From Oscillospiraceae bacterium (GTDB lineage Bacteria > Bacillota > Clostridia > Oscillospirales > Ruminococcaceae), in assembly GCA_015067175.1 (NCBI GenBank), contig SVMX01000001.1, forward strand, positions 62,001 to 126,000: DNA of 64,000 bases, given 5' to 3'. Positions 36,395 through 45,577 of the stretch are shown here, in pieces. How positions within the stretch are numbered: the first letter of the stretch is position 1; each line of letters begins with the position of its first letter. A program made the translations under genes and the position numbers. The notes beneath the pieces were generated by a model. The model was not told the origin of the DNA. It did no database searches and saw nothing but the letters and a program-made list of their open reading frames with translations.

Positions 36395-37014
36395 TATGTG
36401 TAGCTCTCGTTATCGGTGACATAAGCACGGACTCTCAGCGGTATCGAAAGCTCGTCCGCAAGCTTTTGGCACTTTTCAATTTCTTCTGTAGAAATAACGT
36501 CCACGACCGTAAAACCAACGGTTTCGCATACATCTTTCATCTGCTTTGCAAAATCAAGCATCACATCAAAGGACTTCTCACCGAAAGACGGACGTGTAAC
36601 CTCGTTGTAGCGCTTAGCGTCGGGCGCATTCAGACTTATGGAAACACTGTCAATAAGACCCTTGAACTGCGCTATATCAAAATCGGGACGGATAAGCTTA
36701 ACAAGTCCGTTTGTATTGAGGCGTATACGCAAATCAGAGTGCTGCTTGATATATTCAGCCGTGCGAATAAGCATATCCGCACGAACTGTAGGCTCGCCGT
36801 AGCCGCAGAAAACGGCGTCGGTGATACCTGTTTTATCAAACGCTTCAAAAGCGGCGGTTATCTCCTCAAAGCTTGGCTCATGCTCTAGCCAAAGGCTGTC
36901 ATTATCTCTGATGGAATCAGCGTTATCTCTGATGCAGAAAACACATCGACAAGGGCAGCCGTTTGTAATATTAATGTAAAGCTTGCCCTCGAATTTATAA
37001 AATATCGTCATCAT
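36394..37014 (-). CDS. Small radical SAM protein (TatD-associated type)
   Basis: A 206-residue radical SAM enzyme. The 4Fe-4S motif is CPCRCVFC (CxxxCxxC, residues 20-27), followed by the SAM-binding glycine strand CGYGEPT near residue 72 and a later RLNTNG segment. It is shorter than most radical SAM enzymes and resembles the small family usually found beside tatD; no tatD is in this window. The reaction is unknown. It heads the ruv operon with its own promoter and overlaps ruvC by one base. The first of two ATGs is best spaced from AGAGGT. Confidence 0.83.
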   Translation of the reverse strand: MMTIFYKFEGKLYINITNGCPCRCVFCIRDNADSIRDNDSLWLEHEPSFEEITAAFEAFDKTGITDAVFCGYGEPTVRADMLIRTAEYIKQHSDLRIRLNTNGLVKLIRPDFDIAQFKGLIDSVSISLNAPDAKRYNEVTRPSFGEKSFDVMLDFAKQMKDVCETVGFTVVDVISTEEIEKCQKLADELSIPLRVRAYVTDNESYT

Positions 37015-37048
37015 AAGCGTACCTCTGCTAAAAATACTTAATCAGTTT

Positions 37049-37077
37049 ATTATATCACTTTATCATCTATTTGTCAA
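37049..37077 (-). promoter_or_regulatory. Promoter of radical SAM-ruvCA-TPR-ruvB unit
   Basis: Minus-strand TTGACA (37077-37072), a 17-base spacer and TATAAT (37054-37049), a near-perfect sigma-A promoter. I see no LexA/SOS box (GAACNNNNGTTC) near it. Confidence 0.85.
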
Positions 37078-37132
37078 ATATTTATTCAACTTTAAGCTCA
37101 GAAAAAAGGTTAGTTTTGTCGATGCAAATAAA

Positions 37133-37158
37133 AACAGCGCTCCATACGAAGCGCCGTT
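37133..37158 (-). terminator. Terminator after second SCP2-like gene
   Basis: A 9-bp stem (AACAGCGCT / AGCGCCGTT, with G-U on the transcript) followed on the minus strand by TTTATTTGC. Confidence 0.75.
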
Positions 37159-37176
37159 AAAGCTATTTAATTAAAA

Positions 37177-37830
37177 TCAGAAAAGCTTAGCGAGCTTAGC
37201 AGCAGCGCCTACGTTACCGAAAGCGTACAGCTTGCCGCTCTCAAGAGCGTCAGCTACAGTCAGCTTGCCGTTTACGATTGCAAGAGCGTCGTCAACGGAG
37301 ATAGCAGCCTCAATATCTCTCTCGATGTAATCATAAGGAGCAACTGTCAGCTTGCCGTCCTTAACTTCGATATACATATGAGCCTCAAAAGCACCGTACA
37401 GCTTGATATCAGCAGCGCACTTGCCGTCGATCTTAGCAGCCTTCTTTGCGTCAAGCTTCTTAGCAAGCTTAGCAGCGATATCTGCAGCAGTGATCTCCTT
37501 CTTAGCGGGAGCCTTCTTAACAGCTGGCTTCTTTGCAGCAGCCTTAGCTGTTGTCTTCTTAGCAGCAGGCTTTGTTGTTTTCTTAGCGGGAGCCTTCTTT
37601 GCAGCAGGCTTCTTAGCTTCTGCCTTGGGAGCTGCCTTAGCCTCGGTGTTGGGAGCAGCAGCCTTTGCAGGTTCAGCCTTAGGAGCTGCGGGAGCCTTTA
37701 CCTCAGTCTTGGGAGCAGTAGCCTTTGCGGGCTCAGCCTTGGGAGCTGCAGCGATCTTCTTCTCTGCGGGAGCAGCAGCCTTTGTTTCAGTCTTTGCTGC
37801 GGGTGCAGCAGTCTTCTTTACATTTGCCAT
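37177..37830 (-). CDS. SCP2-like domain protein with N-terminal Lys/Ala/Pro-rich tail
   Basis: A 217-residue paralog of the 7085-7585 protein, with the parts reversed. Residues 1-115 are a low-complexity tail of repeated APKAEPAKA, KAPAAPKA and KKPAAKK units, turning into pure KAAAKKPAVKKAPAKK near its end, like histone H1 tails. Residues 120-217 are the SCP2-like domain: an ADIAAKLAKKLD helix, MYIEVKDGKLTVAPYDY (nearly identical to the paralog), DALAIVNGKLTVADALESGKLYAFGN and a final helix AAKLAKLF. The start MANVKKT at 37830 follows AAAGGA. It has its own promoter and terminator. Function unknown. Confidence 0.82.
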   Translation of the reverse strand: MANVKKTAAPAAKTETKAAAPAEKKIAAAPKAEPAKATAPKTEVKAPAAPKAEPAKAAAPNTEAKAAPKAEAKKPAAKKAPAKKTTKPAAKKTTAKAAAKKPAVKKAPAKKEITAADIAAKLAKKLDAKKAAKIDGKCAADIKLYGAFEAHMYIEVKDGKLTVAPYDYIERDIEAAISVDDALAIVNGKLTVADALESGKLYAFGNVGAAAKLAKLF

Positions 37831-37899
37831 GATAGATCTTTTTCCTTTCAAAATTACTGTTGAACTCCCGCCGAAGCAGGAAAATTACTTTACATTCCT

Positions 37900-37928
37900 A
37901 TAATAACACATTTTTTCGCGATTTTCAA
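37900..37928 (-). promoter_or_regulatory. Promoter of second SCP2-like gene
   Basis: Minus-strand TTGAAA (37928-37923), a 17-base spacer and TATTAT (37905-37900), about 70 bases before the start. Confidence 0.7.
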
Positions 37929-37965
37929 CCGTTTTTTCAACATTTTTTGCATAAAAAACAATTTT

Positions 37966-40900
37966 TTATTCAACAATGTCGTCAGCCTCTGTGGTATCGA
38001 CGATATCCTCGGCTTCTGTGGTTTCAGACGGAGCTTCAGGTTCGGACGCATCTTCGCTCTCACCTGTATCCGAGCTGTCTTCGGGCACTGAATCGCTGCC
38101 ATTGCCCGAGTAGGAGATATTACTTCTTGAGAAATAGCTGTAAACGCCGTTTGCAATTGCTGCAGCCATTCCCTCTTGATTTATCTCATTCGCCATAGCC
38201 ATACACTCGGTCTCGTTGGAGATAAAGCCCATCTCAACAAGCACGGACGGGAAATCCTGCTCAAGAGTCACCCAGTAGTAGCTGTATTTATCGCCACGGC
38301 TCCTGCTTACTCCGTCACAGTAAACGCTGTTCTCATAGAACGCTGCAAGCTCATTATTTATCGCTTTTGCAAGCGGCTGAGAGAACGACGTGAAATAATA
38401 CACCTCAACGCCGCGCGCCTCTGTATTAATAGCAGAATTACAATGCAGCGATATATACATATCCGCGCCGTGATCTCTCGCGATAGACGGACGCTTCTCA
38501 GTGAGAATGAACTCGCTCTCGGTCTTAAGTCTTACGACAGTCGCACCGAGCGAGGTGAGCTTTTCTTCCAGCTTCTTTGCAACCGCAAGATTTACGGAGA
38601 ACTCGGTCACGTTGCCGATAGCGCCTGGGTCAAGCGTGTTTGCGTATTTACCGTATCCATGGCCCGGGTCGATAACGATGACCTTGTCGCTGAGGGTATT
38701 CGTAGGAACGGCAAATGTCAGCATAAGGTCGCCGTTTTCATCATAATATGCGCCGCAGCCGCTGTATATTCCCGCCTGTGTGAGAGTAAGCGAAAGACGG
38801 AACTTCGGCACGCCGTTTTCTTCTACGATCTCCCATAGACCGTCGCTGAAAAGCGAGCACGCATCGAAATTCGGGAGCTTTGTAACGCTGGTTACGTTAT
38901 CGAATGTAATATACAGCTTATCGGTGTTGAACTTTTCAACAGCAAAATCACCATCGGGATCAGAAGTATAATCAACGGGTGTGGTAACATTGAACGAGGA
39001 CTTATAGTCCAGATGAAGCTTTATGTAGCTCTTGCCGCCGCTGTTGCCAATCTCCTTAACGAGAAGTGCATTCTCGCCAAGTCCCGTATCGCTGAACACT
39101 GTAATATCATTGTCATTGAAGCGCTTGCCCGATGTGGTAACAGTATAGCCGCCCGACCTGCTCTTGATATAGTCAAGCGTGCCTGCGGGAAGCTGTGAAA
39201 ACAGCGGTGAGGGGATAGCACCCGTTGTCATTGCGTCGTAAACATCGGTGTAATTGTTAATTACTCTTATGTACTCGACATGCTCTGTATCGGAAACGAT
39301 AGCAGGCATCGTACCAACTACTTCGCCTGTACCTGCCGCGCTCTGGTCCTCCAGCATCTCAACAACGATGTCCTTTATAGGCTCGGGCTTTGCTTCAATA
39401 GTAACCGCACCGCCTGTCATTACCTCGTCATAGCCGCTGTACGCCGCATAATAAGAGATATTTCCGAGATACTGCTCCTGTCCAACAAGGCCATCGGGAA
39501 CGGTGAAATAGCCGACAAACTTCGCATAAGACGAGTTAGAATCAAGTTCCTCTGCGCTTGCTTCTTTTTCTTTCAGCGTTACAGTCTGACCGCCTACAGT
39601 CGCGCTTACCTTAGCGCCGCTGTATGCTACAGCAACCAGTGAGATCTGCGCGCCGCCCTCTACGATAACATCGTCCGTCTGCTCGATAGACTTCATAACA
39701 TCTATCTTGCGCTCAATCTCATATTTATAGCTCTTGCCCTTGTGTTCGATCTCAAAGCTGTTCCAACCAACCTCAAGAGGCTCGTTGAAATAGAAGTTTC
39801 CTGCTTCGTTCAGCTTTATCTTTTCGCCGCCAAAATAAACATCGAAGTTTTCGTCAAACGTACCCATGAACTTTACCGACGGGTCGTATGTCACAAAGCT
39901 CAGAGATGACGGAGATATCATTTCAAGATCTTCAAATATCGTATCGGTATTTATCTGCTCGGAAAAGTATTTCATCAGCGTTTCAGTTGAGCCGAGCGGG
40001 TCGTCTTTAAGCGCGGTGTAGGAGTTGAACGCGCTACCGCCGATATTTTCGTAATCCTCCATCACCGTGAGCTGACGGAGAAGCTGATCCTCATACCAGC
40101 CCTTGAAATTGCCTATTCTCTCGTTAAGGTGCAGTACATAGGTCTTTGCGCCGTTTGCTTCGGTAAGGTCGTACCACCATCTGATAACGCTGTCGAAATT
40201 CAGCTCCTTGTTTGCGGTCGAGCCGTAGGTCTTGACCATAACAAAATCGGCGTATCCGTCCTCAATATACTTTCTTGTATCGGAAAAACCGTCGTACAGC
40301 GCCTCAACGCTGTCCTTGGTATCCGAGCCAAGCTCGTTCGAGGAAGCGTTCGCCCACATATCGTTTATCATCAGACCGACAGCAACGGAATTATTGGTGC
40401 GGCGTGTTATCTCCGAGATACTGCGCACGATATACTCATTAGTTTCATACAGCCAATTCTCATAGCCAATGCCCGAGCCGCTGTGCATATATTCCGCAAA
40501 CATCGTTTCGCTGTCTGTGGTATAGTAATTCGTGAGAAGCACGCCGTCGCAGGCGTATTTCATCATAAACTTATGCACTGCCGCAGAAAAGCCGCTTTTT
40601 ATGCCTATTCCCTGCTCCGCAAGGTTCACAAGCATTGCATTTACGTCAAGAACGACAAACACCGACATTCCCGCGTCACGGAAATAATCTATCGCAGTGC
40701 CGAGCACGCTCGTTCCCGAATTAAGCTCAAAATCGTAGTAACTGACGCCCTCGTTGTCGCTGTTGAGCAGCACGGTGTTCATTCCATAGCCGCTTATCTC
40801 GCTGTAAAGCGTTTCAAGCTCGCCCGCAAGCGCGATATCCGAGTCGTCCTCTGTGCAGAAATCAACGCCGGGAGTAAGCGTTACCGCTCTCATTCCGCTG

Positions 40901-41061
40901 CGAAGATGCACCTTATTCTCGCGCTGGACAGGAACGACTGCGATATCCTCCGATACCTCCGCCTCAGTCGTCTGAGCAGGCTCTGCATAAGCCGTATAGC
41001 TGCACGTCAGCATTGTTGCCGCAAGTGCGGCACAAAATAATCTTTTAAATCTGTTTTTCAT
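37966..41061 (-). CDS. Secreted N-acetylmuramoyl-L-alanine amidase with GHL10-like domain
   Basis: A 1031-residue exported protein. A signal peptide ends near AYA-EP (residue 26). Residues about 50-360 look like a TIM-barrel related to family-10-like hydrolases (GMNTVLLNSDNEG, YADFVMVKTYGS, TYVLHLNERIG). The middle (about 370-780) is beta-rich, probably Ig-like modules. The end (about 793-981) is an Amidase_3 domain that cuts the bond between MurNAc and the stem peptide: zinc ligands are in IDPGHG and TEFS and SLHCN, and the catalytic glutamate in VEMGFISN. A Glu/Ser/Asp-rich tail (50 residues) closes it. It follows a GHL10-like lipoprotein gene by 15 bases. The start MKN at 41061 fits GGGGA. 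Confidence 0.88.
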   Translation of the reverse strand: MKNRFKRLFCAALAATMLTCSYTAYAEPAQTTEAEVSEDIAVVPVQRENKVHLRSGMRAVTLTPGVDFCTEDDSDIALAGELETLYSEISGYGMNTVLLNSDNEGVSYYDFELNSGTSVLGTAIDYFRDAGMSVFVVLDVNAMLVNLAEQGIGIKSGFSAAVHKFMMKYACDGVLLTNYYTTDSETMFAEYMHSGSGIGYENWLYETNEYIVRSISEITRRTNNSVAVGLMINDMWANASSNELGSDTKDSVEALYDGFSDTRKYIEDGYADFVMVKTYGSTANKELNFDSVIRWWYDLTEANGAKTYVLHLNERIGNFKGWYEDQLLRQLTVMEDYENIGGSAFNSYTALKDDPLGSTETLMKYFSEQINTDTIFEDLEMISPSSLSFVTYDPSVKFMGTFDENFDVYFGGEKIKLNEAGNFYFNEPLEVGWNSFEIEHKGKSYKYEIERKIDVMKSIEQTDDVIVEGGAQISLVAVAYSGAKVSATVGGQTVTLKEKEASAEELDSNSSYAKFVGYFTVPDGLVGQEQYLGNISYYAAYSGYDEVMTGGAVTIEAKPEPIKDIVVEMLEDQSAAGTGEVVGTMPAIVSDTEHVEYIRVINNYTDVYDAMTTGAIPSPLFSQLPAGTLDYIKSRSGGYTVTTSGKRFNDNDITVFSDTGLGENALLVKEIGNSGGKSYIKLHLDYKSSFNVTTPVDYTSDPDGDFAVEKFNTDKLYITFDNVTSVTKLPNFDACSLFSDGLWEIVEENGVPKFRLSLTLTQAGIYSGCGAYYDENGDLMLTFAVPTNTLSDKVIVIDPGHGYGKYANTLDPGAIGNVTEFSVNLAVAKKLEEKLTSLGATVVRLKTESEFILTEKRPSIARDHGADMYISLHCNSAINTEARGVEVYYFTSFSQPLAKAINNELAAFYENSVYCDGVSRSRGDKYSYYWVTLEQDFPSVLVEMGFISNETECMAMANEINQEGMAAAIANGVYSYFSRSNISYSGNGSDSVPEDSSDTGESEDASEPEAPSETTEAEDIVDTTEADDIVE

Positions 41062-41076
41062 TGTTTTCCCCATTAT

Positions 41077-42645
41077 TTAGCTGAAAATTATGTTTTTATA
41101 TTCGTCCATCTCAGCCCAGACCTGCTCATAAACATCGCTGTCCGCGCTGAAAATGCTGTTGTAGCTGTAAAGAGAAATACCGCCGTAGGAGGAGCATTCC
41201 ATCGCCTCCTGAAGCTGACGCGCGATTATCGCGCTGTCGGTTATCCATTCTCTTTTGCCATCACCTGCCCAGGTGTCCTCTGTGCCTATCTTATAGGCTG
41301 ACAGACCGACAACCAGCGGTTTGCCGCCCGCCGAGGCAAAGGCGTCCCAACGCGCAAGGCATTTGGAATACGGCTGTGTGGAATTATCAAAGCCATAGTA
41401 TATCTGAGGAACTATATAATCAATATAGCCGTCCTCTTTGCACCATTTTTCAACATCGGCATATATCTTTTCATAGTTATTTTCGATACTGCCCTGACAG
41501 CTAACGCTGAAAAGCGCCGTGGGATTTGCGTTCTTTACGCAATCGTAAAGACCCTCGACCATTCTGTCGCAGTTTGCAAAACGGAAATCGGCAAGGCTTG
41601 AATAGCCGCTTTCCGAGAAAGCCTTTTTATCAAAAGATGCGTCTGTCGTGGGATAAAAATAGTCATCAATATGAAGTCCGTCTACATCATAATTTGCCAC
41701 TATCTCGGAAGCTCCGTCACACACAAGCTTGATTGTTTCGTCATAGGCAGGATTTAGGTAGTAGTAACTGCCTACCTCAACGATATAGGTACCGTTCTTA
41801 TCCTCATACCAATCATATAGGATATAATCTTTGTAGTAACCTACATCACGCGGACGGAACATTCTAAGCGGATTTATCCACGCCTGTACAGACAGCGAGC
41901 GCTCGTGTGCCTCCTCTATAAGCACTTCAAACGGATCGTAGCCCGGAGATACATCAAGAGTTCCCGATGCGTTTTTAGACCACGGGAAAAGCTCAGATTC
42001 ATAAAAAGCGTCACCGTGAGAACGCGCATGGACATAAACAGTGTTTATTCCGAGTGAAACGCAGTTGTCAAAGGCTTTGCCGATATTTTCGCGGTACTGA
42101 GCCTCGCTGTTCTCTTTCATAAGCGAGATGTGATCGAGATAGGATATCCAGATACCGTGCACCTCGTCATAATTAAGCGCAGTGTAGGTGTTCTGTGTTA
42201 CATCGGGCAGCTCCACAGGCTCGTCGCGCTCTGTTTTTGCGGTAGTCTGCTGTGTTGTCGAAGCAGTAGTCTGCTCAGTTGTCGCAGAGGACTGCGGCGG
42301 CTCGGTATCAACCGAGGTCTGCTTTGTCGTTTCCACAGGGTCATCTGACGGAAGCACTATCTCTATCGGCTCCTTTGTGGTAGTCACATAGCTCACCGAA
42401 GTTGAAGCTGTGCTTTGCTCGGTCTCCGAAGCCGATGTCTGCGCCGAAGACGCTTCGGGCTTGTCCGTTGTCTGAGGCACATCAGTTTTTTCTGCCTCGC
42501 TCGTAGTTTGCGGAACAGATGAATATCCGCCCGCATCAACGCTGTTTATATCGTTTTGGCTTTCGGCGTCCTGCTTTGCGGCGCACGCTGTAAGAAGCAA
42601 CGCCGCCAAGATAACCGAAAAAGCACATTTTATCCTGTTTTTCAT
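41077..42645 (-). CDS. GHL10-family (YngK-like) glycoside hydrolase-like lipoprotein
   Basis: A 522-residue surface lipoprotein. The lipobox is LLLTAC near residue 24. Residues 25-150 are a Ser/Thr/Gln/Glu-rich stalk (ASTTQQTTAKT) that probably spans the wall. The rest is a GHL10 (DUF187) TIM barrel: EVHGIWISYLDH, GINTVYVHARSHGDAFYES, LSVQAWINPLRMF, VDGLHIDDYFYP and DYIVPQIYYGF are family motifs with likely acid/base residues in HIDDYFYP. Such proteins are linked to cell-wall or polysaccharide processing. It precedes the amidase and is transcribed divergently from potABCD. MKNRIK at 42645 follows AAGGGGG. Confidence 0.9.
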   Translation of the reverse strand: MKNRIKCAFSVILAALLLTACAAKQDAESQNDINSVDAGGYSSVPQTTSEAEKTDVPQTTDKPEASSAQTSASETEQSTASTSVSYVTTTKEPIEIVLPSDDPVETTKQTSVDTEPPQSSATTEQTTASTTQQTTAKTERDEPVELPDVTQNTYTALNYDEVHGIWISYLDHISLMKENSEAQYRENIGKAFDNCVSLGINTVYVHARSHGDAFYESELFPWSKNASGTLDVSPGYDPFEVLIEEAHERSLSVQAWINPLRMFRPRDVGYYKDYILYDWYEDKNGTYIVEVGSYYYLNPAYDETIKLVCDGASEIVANYDVDGLHIDDYFYPTTDASFDKKAFSESGYSSLADFRFANCDRMVEGLYDCVKNANPTALFSVSCQGSIENNYEKIYADVEKWCKEDGYIDYIVPQIYYGFDNSTQPYSKCLARWDAFASAGGKPLVVGLSAYKIGTEDTWAGDGKREWITDSAIIARQLQEAMECSSYGGISLYSYNSIFSADSDVYEQVWAEMDEYKNIIFS

Positions 42646-42716
42646 TTTTCCCCCTTGCCGCTTACCCCACGGCAAATTGTATTTTATGGATATTATATTT
42701 TTATATAGTTATCTAT

Positions 42717-42745
42717 ATTATAGCAAAAAGTTATACTAACGTCAA
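42717..42745 (-). promoter_or_regulatory. Promoter of GHL10-amidase unit
   Basis: Minus-strand TTGACG (42745-42740), a 17-base spacer and TATAAT (42722-42717). Immediately upstream of its -35 box is CAAAAAGTA, the same nine bases that precede the facing potA promoter. Confidence 0.8.
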
Positions 42746-42820
42746 TACTTTTTGCCTTAATATATACGCAAAAACGCTGATTTTTCACAGATTTTTTATT
42801 TTTCGCCAAAAAGTATTGAC
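42723..42820. repeat. Inverted repeats in divergent control region
   Basis: GTCAATACTTTTTG (42741-42754) and its exact reverse complement CAAAAAGTATTGAC (42807-42820) form a perfect 14-base inverted repeat. A third partial copy, GCAAAAAGT (42723-42731), pairs with ACTTTTTGC (42747-42755). The repeats overlap the -35 boxes of both divergent promoters and the spacer of the minus-strand promoter. They look like regulator binding sites; no regulator gene is adjacent. Confidence 0.75.
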
Positions 42821-42851
42821 ATTGACGTTTTTTTAAACTAAACTATATGAT
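42816..42851 (+). promoter_or_regulatory. Promoter of potABCD
   Basis: TTGACA (42816-42821) and TTGACG (42822-42827) lie side by side. The first pairs with TAAACT at 17 bases, the second with TATGAT (42846-42851) at 18 bases; both readings are possible. The CAAAAAGTA repeat abuts the first -35 box. Confidence 0.65.
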
Positions 42852-42904
42852 AGGTATTTATGTACCGCGGTCTTACCGCTCAACTAAGGAAGGATATACC
42901 GAAA

Positions 42905-43951
42905 ATGGAGAACATTATCAGTCTGAGAAACATCGTTGTTGAATTTGACGGCGAGCAGATACTGAAAAACATCGACCTTGACATCAAGGACAAAGAATTC
43001 GTTACACTGCTTGGCCCGTCGGGCTGCGGCAAGACAACAACGCTTAGAATAATAGGCGGCTTTCTCACGCCCAACAGCGGCGATGTTATGCTTGAGGGCA
43101 AGCGCATAAACGACCTGCCGCCGCACAAGCGCGATGTAAACACGGTATTTCAGAGATACGCGCTGTTCCCTCACCTGAATGTCTATGAGAACATTGCGTT
43201 CGGTTTGAGAATAAAGAAGCTCCCCGAAAAGGAGATACAAAAGCGCGTAGGCGAAATGCTGGAGCTTGTAAACCTCCGCGGCTTTGAAAAGCGCACGATA
43301 CACCGTCTTTCGGGCGGTCAGCAGCAGCGTGTAGCTATTGCAAGAGCGCTTGTAAACCGTCCTAAGATACTGCTTTTGGACGAGCCTCTCGGCGCGCTCG
43401 ATTTAAAGCTCAGAAAAGAGATGCAGATAGAGCTTCGCAAGATTCAGCAGGCGCTGGAGCTTACCTTTGTATATGTAACGCACGATCAGGAGGAAGCACT
43501 CACCATGAGCGACACTGTCGTTGTAATGAACAACGGTCATGTGCAGCAGATAGGCTCCCCAACTGATATATATAACGAGCCTGTGAACGCTTTCGTTGCA
43601 GACTTTATCGGAGAAAGTAATATCCTCAACGGCTCAATGCCGCGCGACTGCCTTGTGGAGTTCTGCGGAAAGCAGTTCGAGTGCGTTGACAAGGGCTTCT
43701 CCCCGAACGAAACTATTGATGTTGTTATCCGTCCCGAGGATATCAAGGTCATTTCTGCCGCTGACGCAAAGCTCACGGGTATCGTTGAATCTGTTGTGTT
43801 CAAGGGCGTTCACTATGAAATGATAGTTGACGGCGTTGACCACAAGTGGATGATACAGTCCACAAAAGCAGAAGAAGTCGGCAGCATGATTGGCATGACC
43901 TTTGACCCTTATGATATCCATATAATGAAAAAGGCAAAGGAGGAAGACTGA
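42905..43951 (+). CDS. potA: Spermidine/putrescine ABC transporter ATPase PotA
   Basis: A 348-residue ATPase. Walker A is GPSGCGKTT near residue 38, the Q-loop follows in [11 protein letters not shown], the signature is LSGGQQQR and Walker B is [13 protein letters not shown]-loop [10 protein letters not shown]. The C-terminal TOBE-like domain (about 240-348) contains IRPEDIKV, typical of spermidine and molybdate-type importers. MENIIS at 42905 is downstream of GGAAGG; a reading from 42860 adds a non-homologous stretch. First gene of potABCD. Confidence 0.94.
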   Translation: MENIISLRNIVVEFDGEQILKNIDLDIKDKEFVTLLGPSGCGKTTTLRIIGGFLTPNSGDVMLEGKRINDLPPHKRDVNTVFQRYALFPHLNVYENIAFGLRIKKLPEKEIQKRVGEMLELVNLRGFEKRTIHRLSGGQQQRVAIARALVNRPKILLLDEPLGALDLKLRKEMQIELRKIQQALELTFVYVTHDQEEALTMSDTVVVMNNGHVQQIGSPTDIYNEPVNAFVADFIGESNILNGSMPRDCLVEFCGKQFECVDKGFSPNETIDVVIRPEDIKVISAADAKLTGIVESVVFKGVHYEMIVDGVDHKWMIQSTKAEEVGSMIGMTFDPYDIHIMKKAKEED

Positions 43952-44761
43952 TTGAAAAAGCTCCGCGTTTTTGCCTTTCCATACCTTATATGGATGGTGG
44001 TATTTATTGTCGTTCCGCTTTTGATGGTTGCGTATTTTGCGTTCACCGACAGCAGCGGCGCGTTCACACTTGACAACGTTGCTGACGCCGGTCAGTACAC
44101 CAACATTTTCGTGCGCTCAATCTGGCTCGCCGTTATTGCAACGGTCGTATGCCTTATCATCGCTTATCCTCTCGCTTTTCTGCTCTCCCGCATGAAAAAG
44201 CACCATCAGGGCACAATGCTGATGATCGTTATGCTGCCGATGTGGATGAACTTTCTTCTGCGCACCCGCGCATGGGTAACGTTGCTCGGCAACACGGGCG
44301 TTATAAACTCCATTCTCGGCGTATTCGGATTAGATTCCGTGAAAATGCTCAACACCGAGGGAGCTGTCGTTCTCGGCATGGTATACAACTATCTGCCGTA
44401 TATGATACTTCCGCTGTATTCGGTCATGGTGAAGATCGACAAGTCGGTGCTGGAGGCTGCCTCCGACCTCGGCTGCAATTCCGTTAAAACCTTGTTTAAG
44501 GTAGTTGTTCCGCTGAGCCTGCCGGGTATCATGTCGGGAATAACTATGGTATTTGTCCCCGCTATCAGTACATTTATTATTTCAAGAATGCTCGGCGGCG
44601 GCTCAAACCTTCTTATCGGCGACCTTATCGAAATGCAGTTCCTCGGAAACGCATACAATCCGCACCTCGGCGCGGCGATCTCACTGGTGCTTATGGTGAT
44701 AATCCTGCTGATAATGACCATTATGAACCAGTTCGACCCCGACGATCAGGTATTGATGTAA
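43952..44761 (+). CDS. potB: Spermidine/putrescine ABC transporter permease PotB
   Basis: A 269-residue permease with six hydrophobic segments. The EAA loop that contacts PotA reads EAASDLGCNSVKTLFKVVVPLSLPG near residue 170. Start is TTG at 43952, directly after the potA TGA and 8 bases from AGGAGG. It pairs with PotC. Confidence 0.93.
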   Translation: MKKLRVFAFPYLIWMVVFIVVPLLMVAYFAFTDSSGAFTLDNVADAGQYTNIFVRSIWLAVIATVVCLIIAYPLAFLLSRMKKHHQGTMLMIVMLPMWMNFLLRTRAWVTLLGNTGVINSILGVFGLDSVKMLNTEGAVVLGMVYNYLPYMILPLYSVMVKIDKSVLEAASDLGCNSVKTLFKVVVPLSLPGIMSGITMVFVPAISTFIISRMLGGGSNLLIGDLIEMQFLGNAYNPHLGAAISLVLMVIILLIMTIMNQFDPDDQVLM

Positions 44762-44773
44762 GGAGGTGCAGAT

Positions 44774-45577
44774 ATGAAAAAGCTTGGAAAAATATATATC
44801 ACACTTGTCATTCTGTTCCTCTATGTTCCGATATTCGTGCTGATAGTTTTCTCGTTCAACGAGTCGAAAAGCACCACATTCACGGGCTTCACATTGGAAT
44901 GGTATGAAAAGCTGTTCAGAAACGACATAATCATCTCTTCGCTTATAAACACAGTGCTTATCGCGGTTGCAGCAAGCATTATTTCAACAGTGCTCGGTAC
45001 TTTTGCCGCTATCGGCATAAATTCCATGCGAAAAGTGCCAAAGGCTATCGTAATGAACGTAACAAATATGCCTATAATCAATCCCGAGATCGTGACGGGT
45101 GTTTCGCTCATGCTGCTGTTCGTGTTCTTCGCAGCGCGAATGAATCTGGAATTTGGCTTTTGGACTTTGCTTATCGCGCACATAACATTCAATGTACCTT
45201 ACGTTATCCTGAACGTCATGCCAAAGCTGCGTCAGATGGATCCCAACCTTTTCGAAGCGGCGCAGGATCTCGGCTGCAGCCCGGTTACAGCTTTCAGAAA
45301 AGTAATTCTTCCAGAGATAATGCCGGGTGTTGTCAGCGGATTTCTGATGGCGTTCACCTACTCGCTTGATGACTTTGTTATAAGCTACTTCACCTGCGGC
45401 GCGACCTCACAGACCCTGCCGATAACCATTTACTCAATGGTGCGCAGAAAGGTATCTCCCGAAATAAACGCGCTGTCAACGATACTTTTCGTTGTCGTTG
45501 TTATCGTTCTTATCGTGAAAAATATCATTGAAAACCGCCGCTACAGAAATACGGCGTCAGGAAAGGCGGATTACTGA
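44774..45577 (+). CDS. potC: Spermidine/putrescine ABC transporter permease PotC
   Basis: A 267-residue permease with six hydrophobic segments. The EAA loop is EAAQDLGCSPVTAFRKVILPEIMPG near residue 155, and SFNESKSTTFTGFTLEWYEKLF near the N-terminus is typical of PotC. AAGGAGGTG precedes the ATG, and its TGA overlaps potD by one base (TGATG). Confidence 0.94.
   Translation: MKKLGKIYITLVILFLYVPIFVLIVFSFNESKSTTFTGFTLEWYEKLFRNDIIISSLINTVLIAVAASIISTVLGTFAAIGINSMRKVPKAIVMNVTNMPIINPEIVTGVSLMLLFVFFAARMNLEFGFWTLLIAHITFNVPYVILNVMPKLRQMDPNLFEAAQDLGCSPVTAFRKVILPEIMPGVVSGFLMAFTYSLDDFVISYFTCGATSQTLPITIYSMVRRKVSPEINALSTILFVVVVIVLIVKNIIENRRYRNTASGKADY

Noticed and set aside
37378-37903. Leu/Ser-rich frames opposite the second SCP2-like gene
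   Set aside because: They are mirror images of the Lys/Ala repeats and have no independent support.
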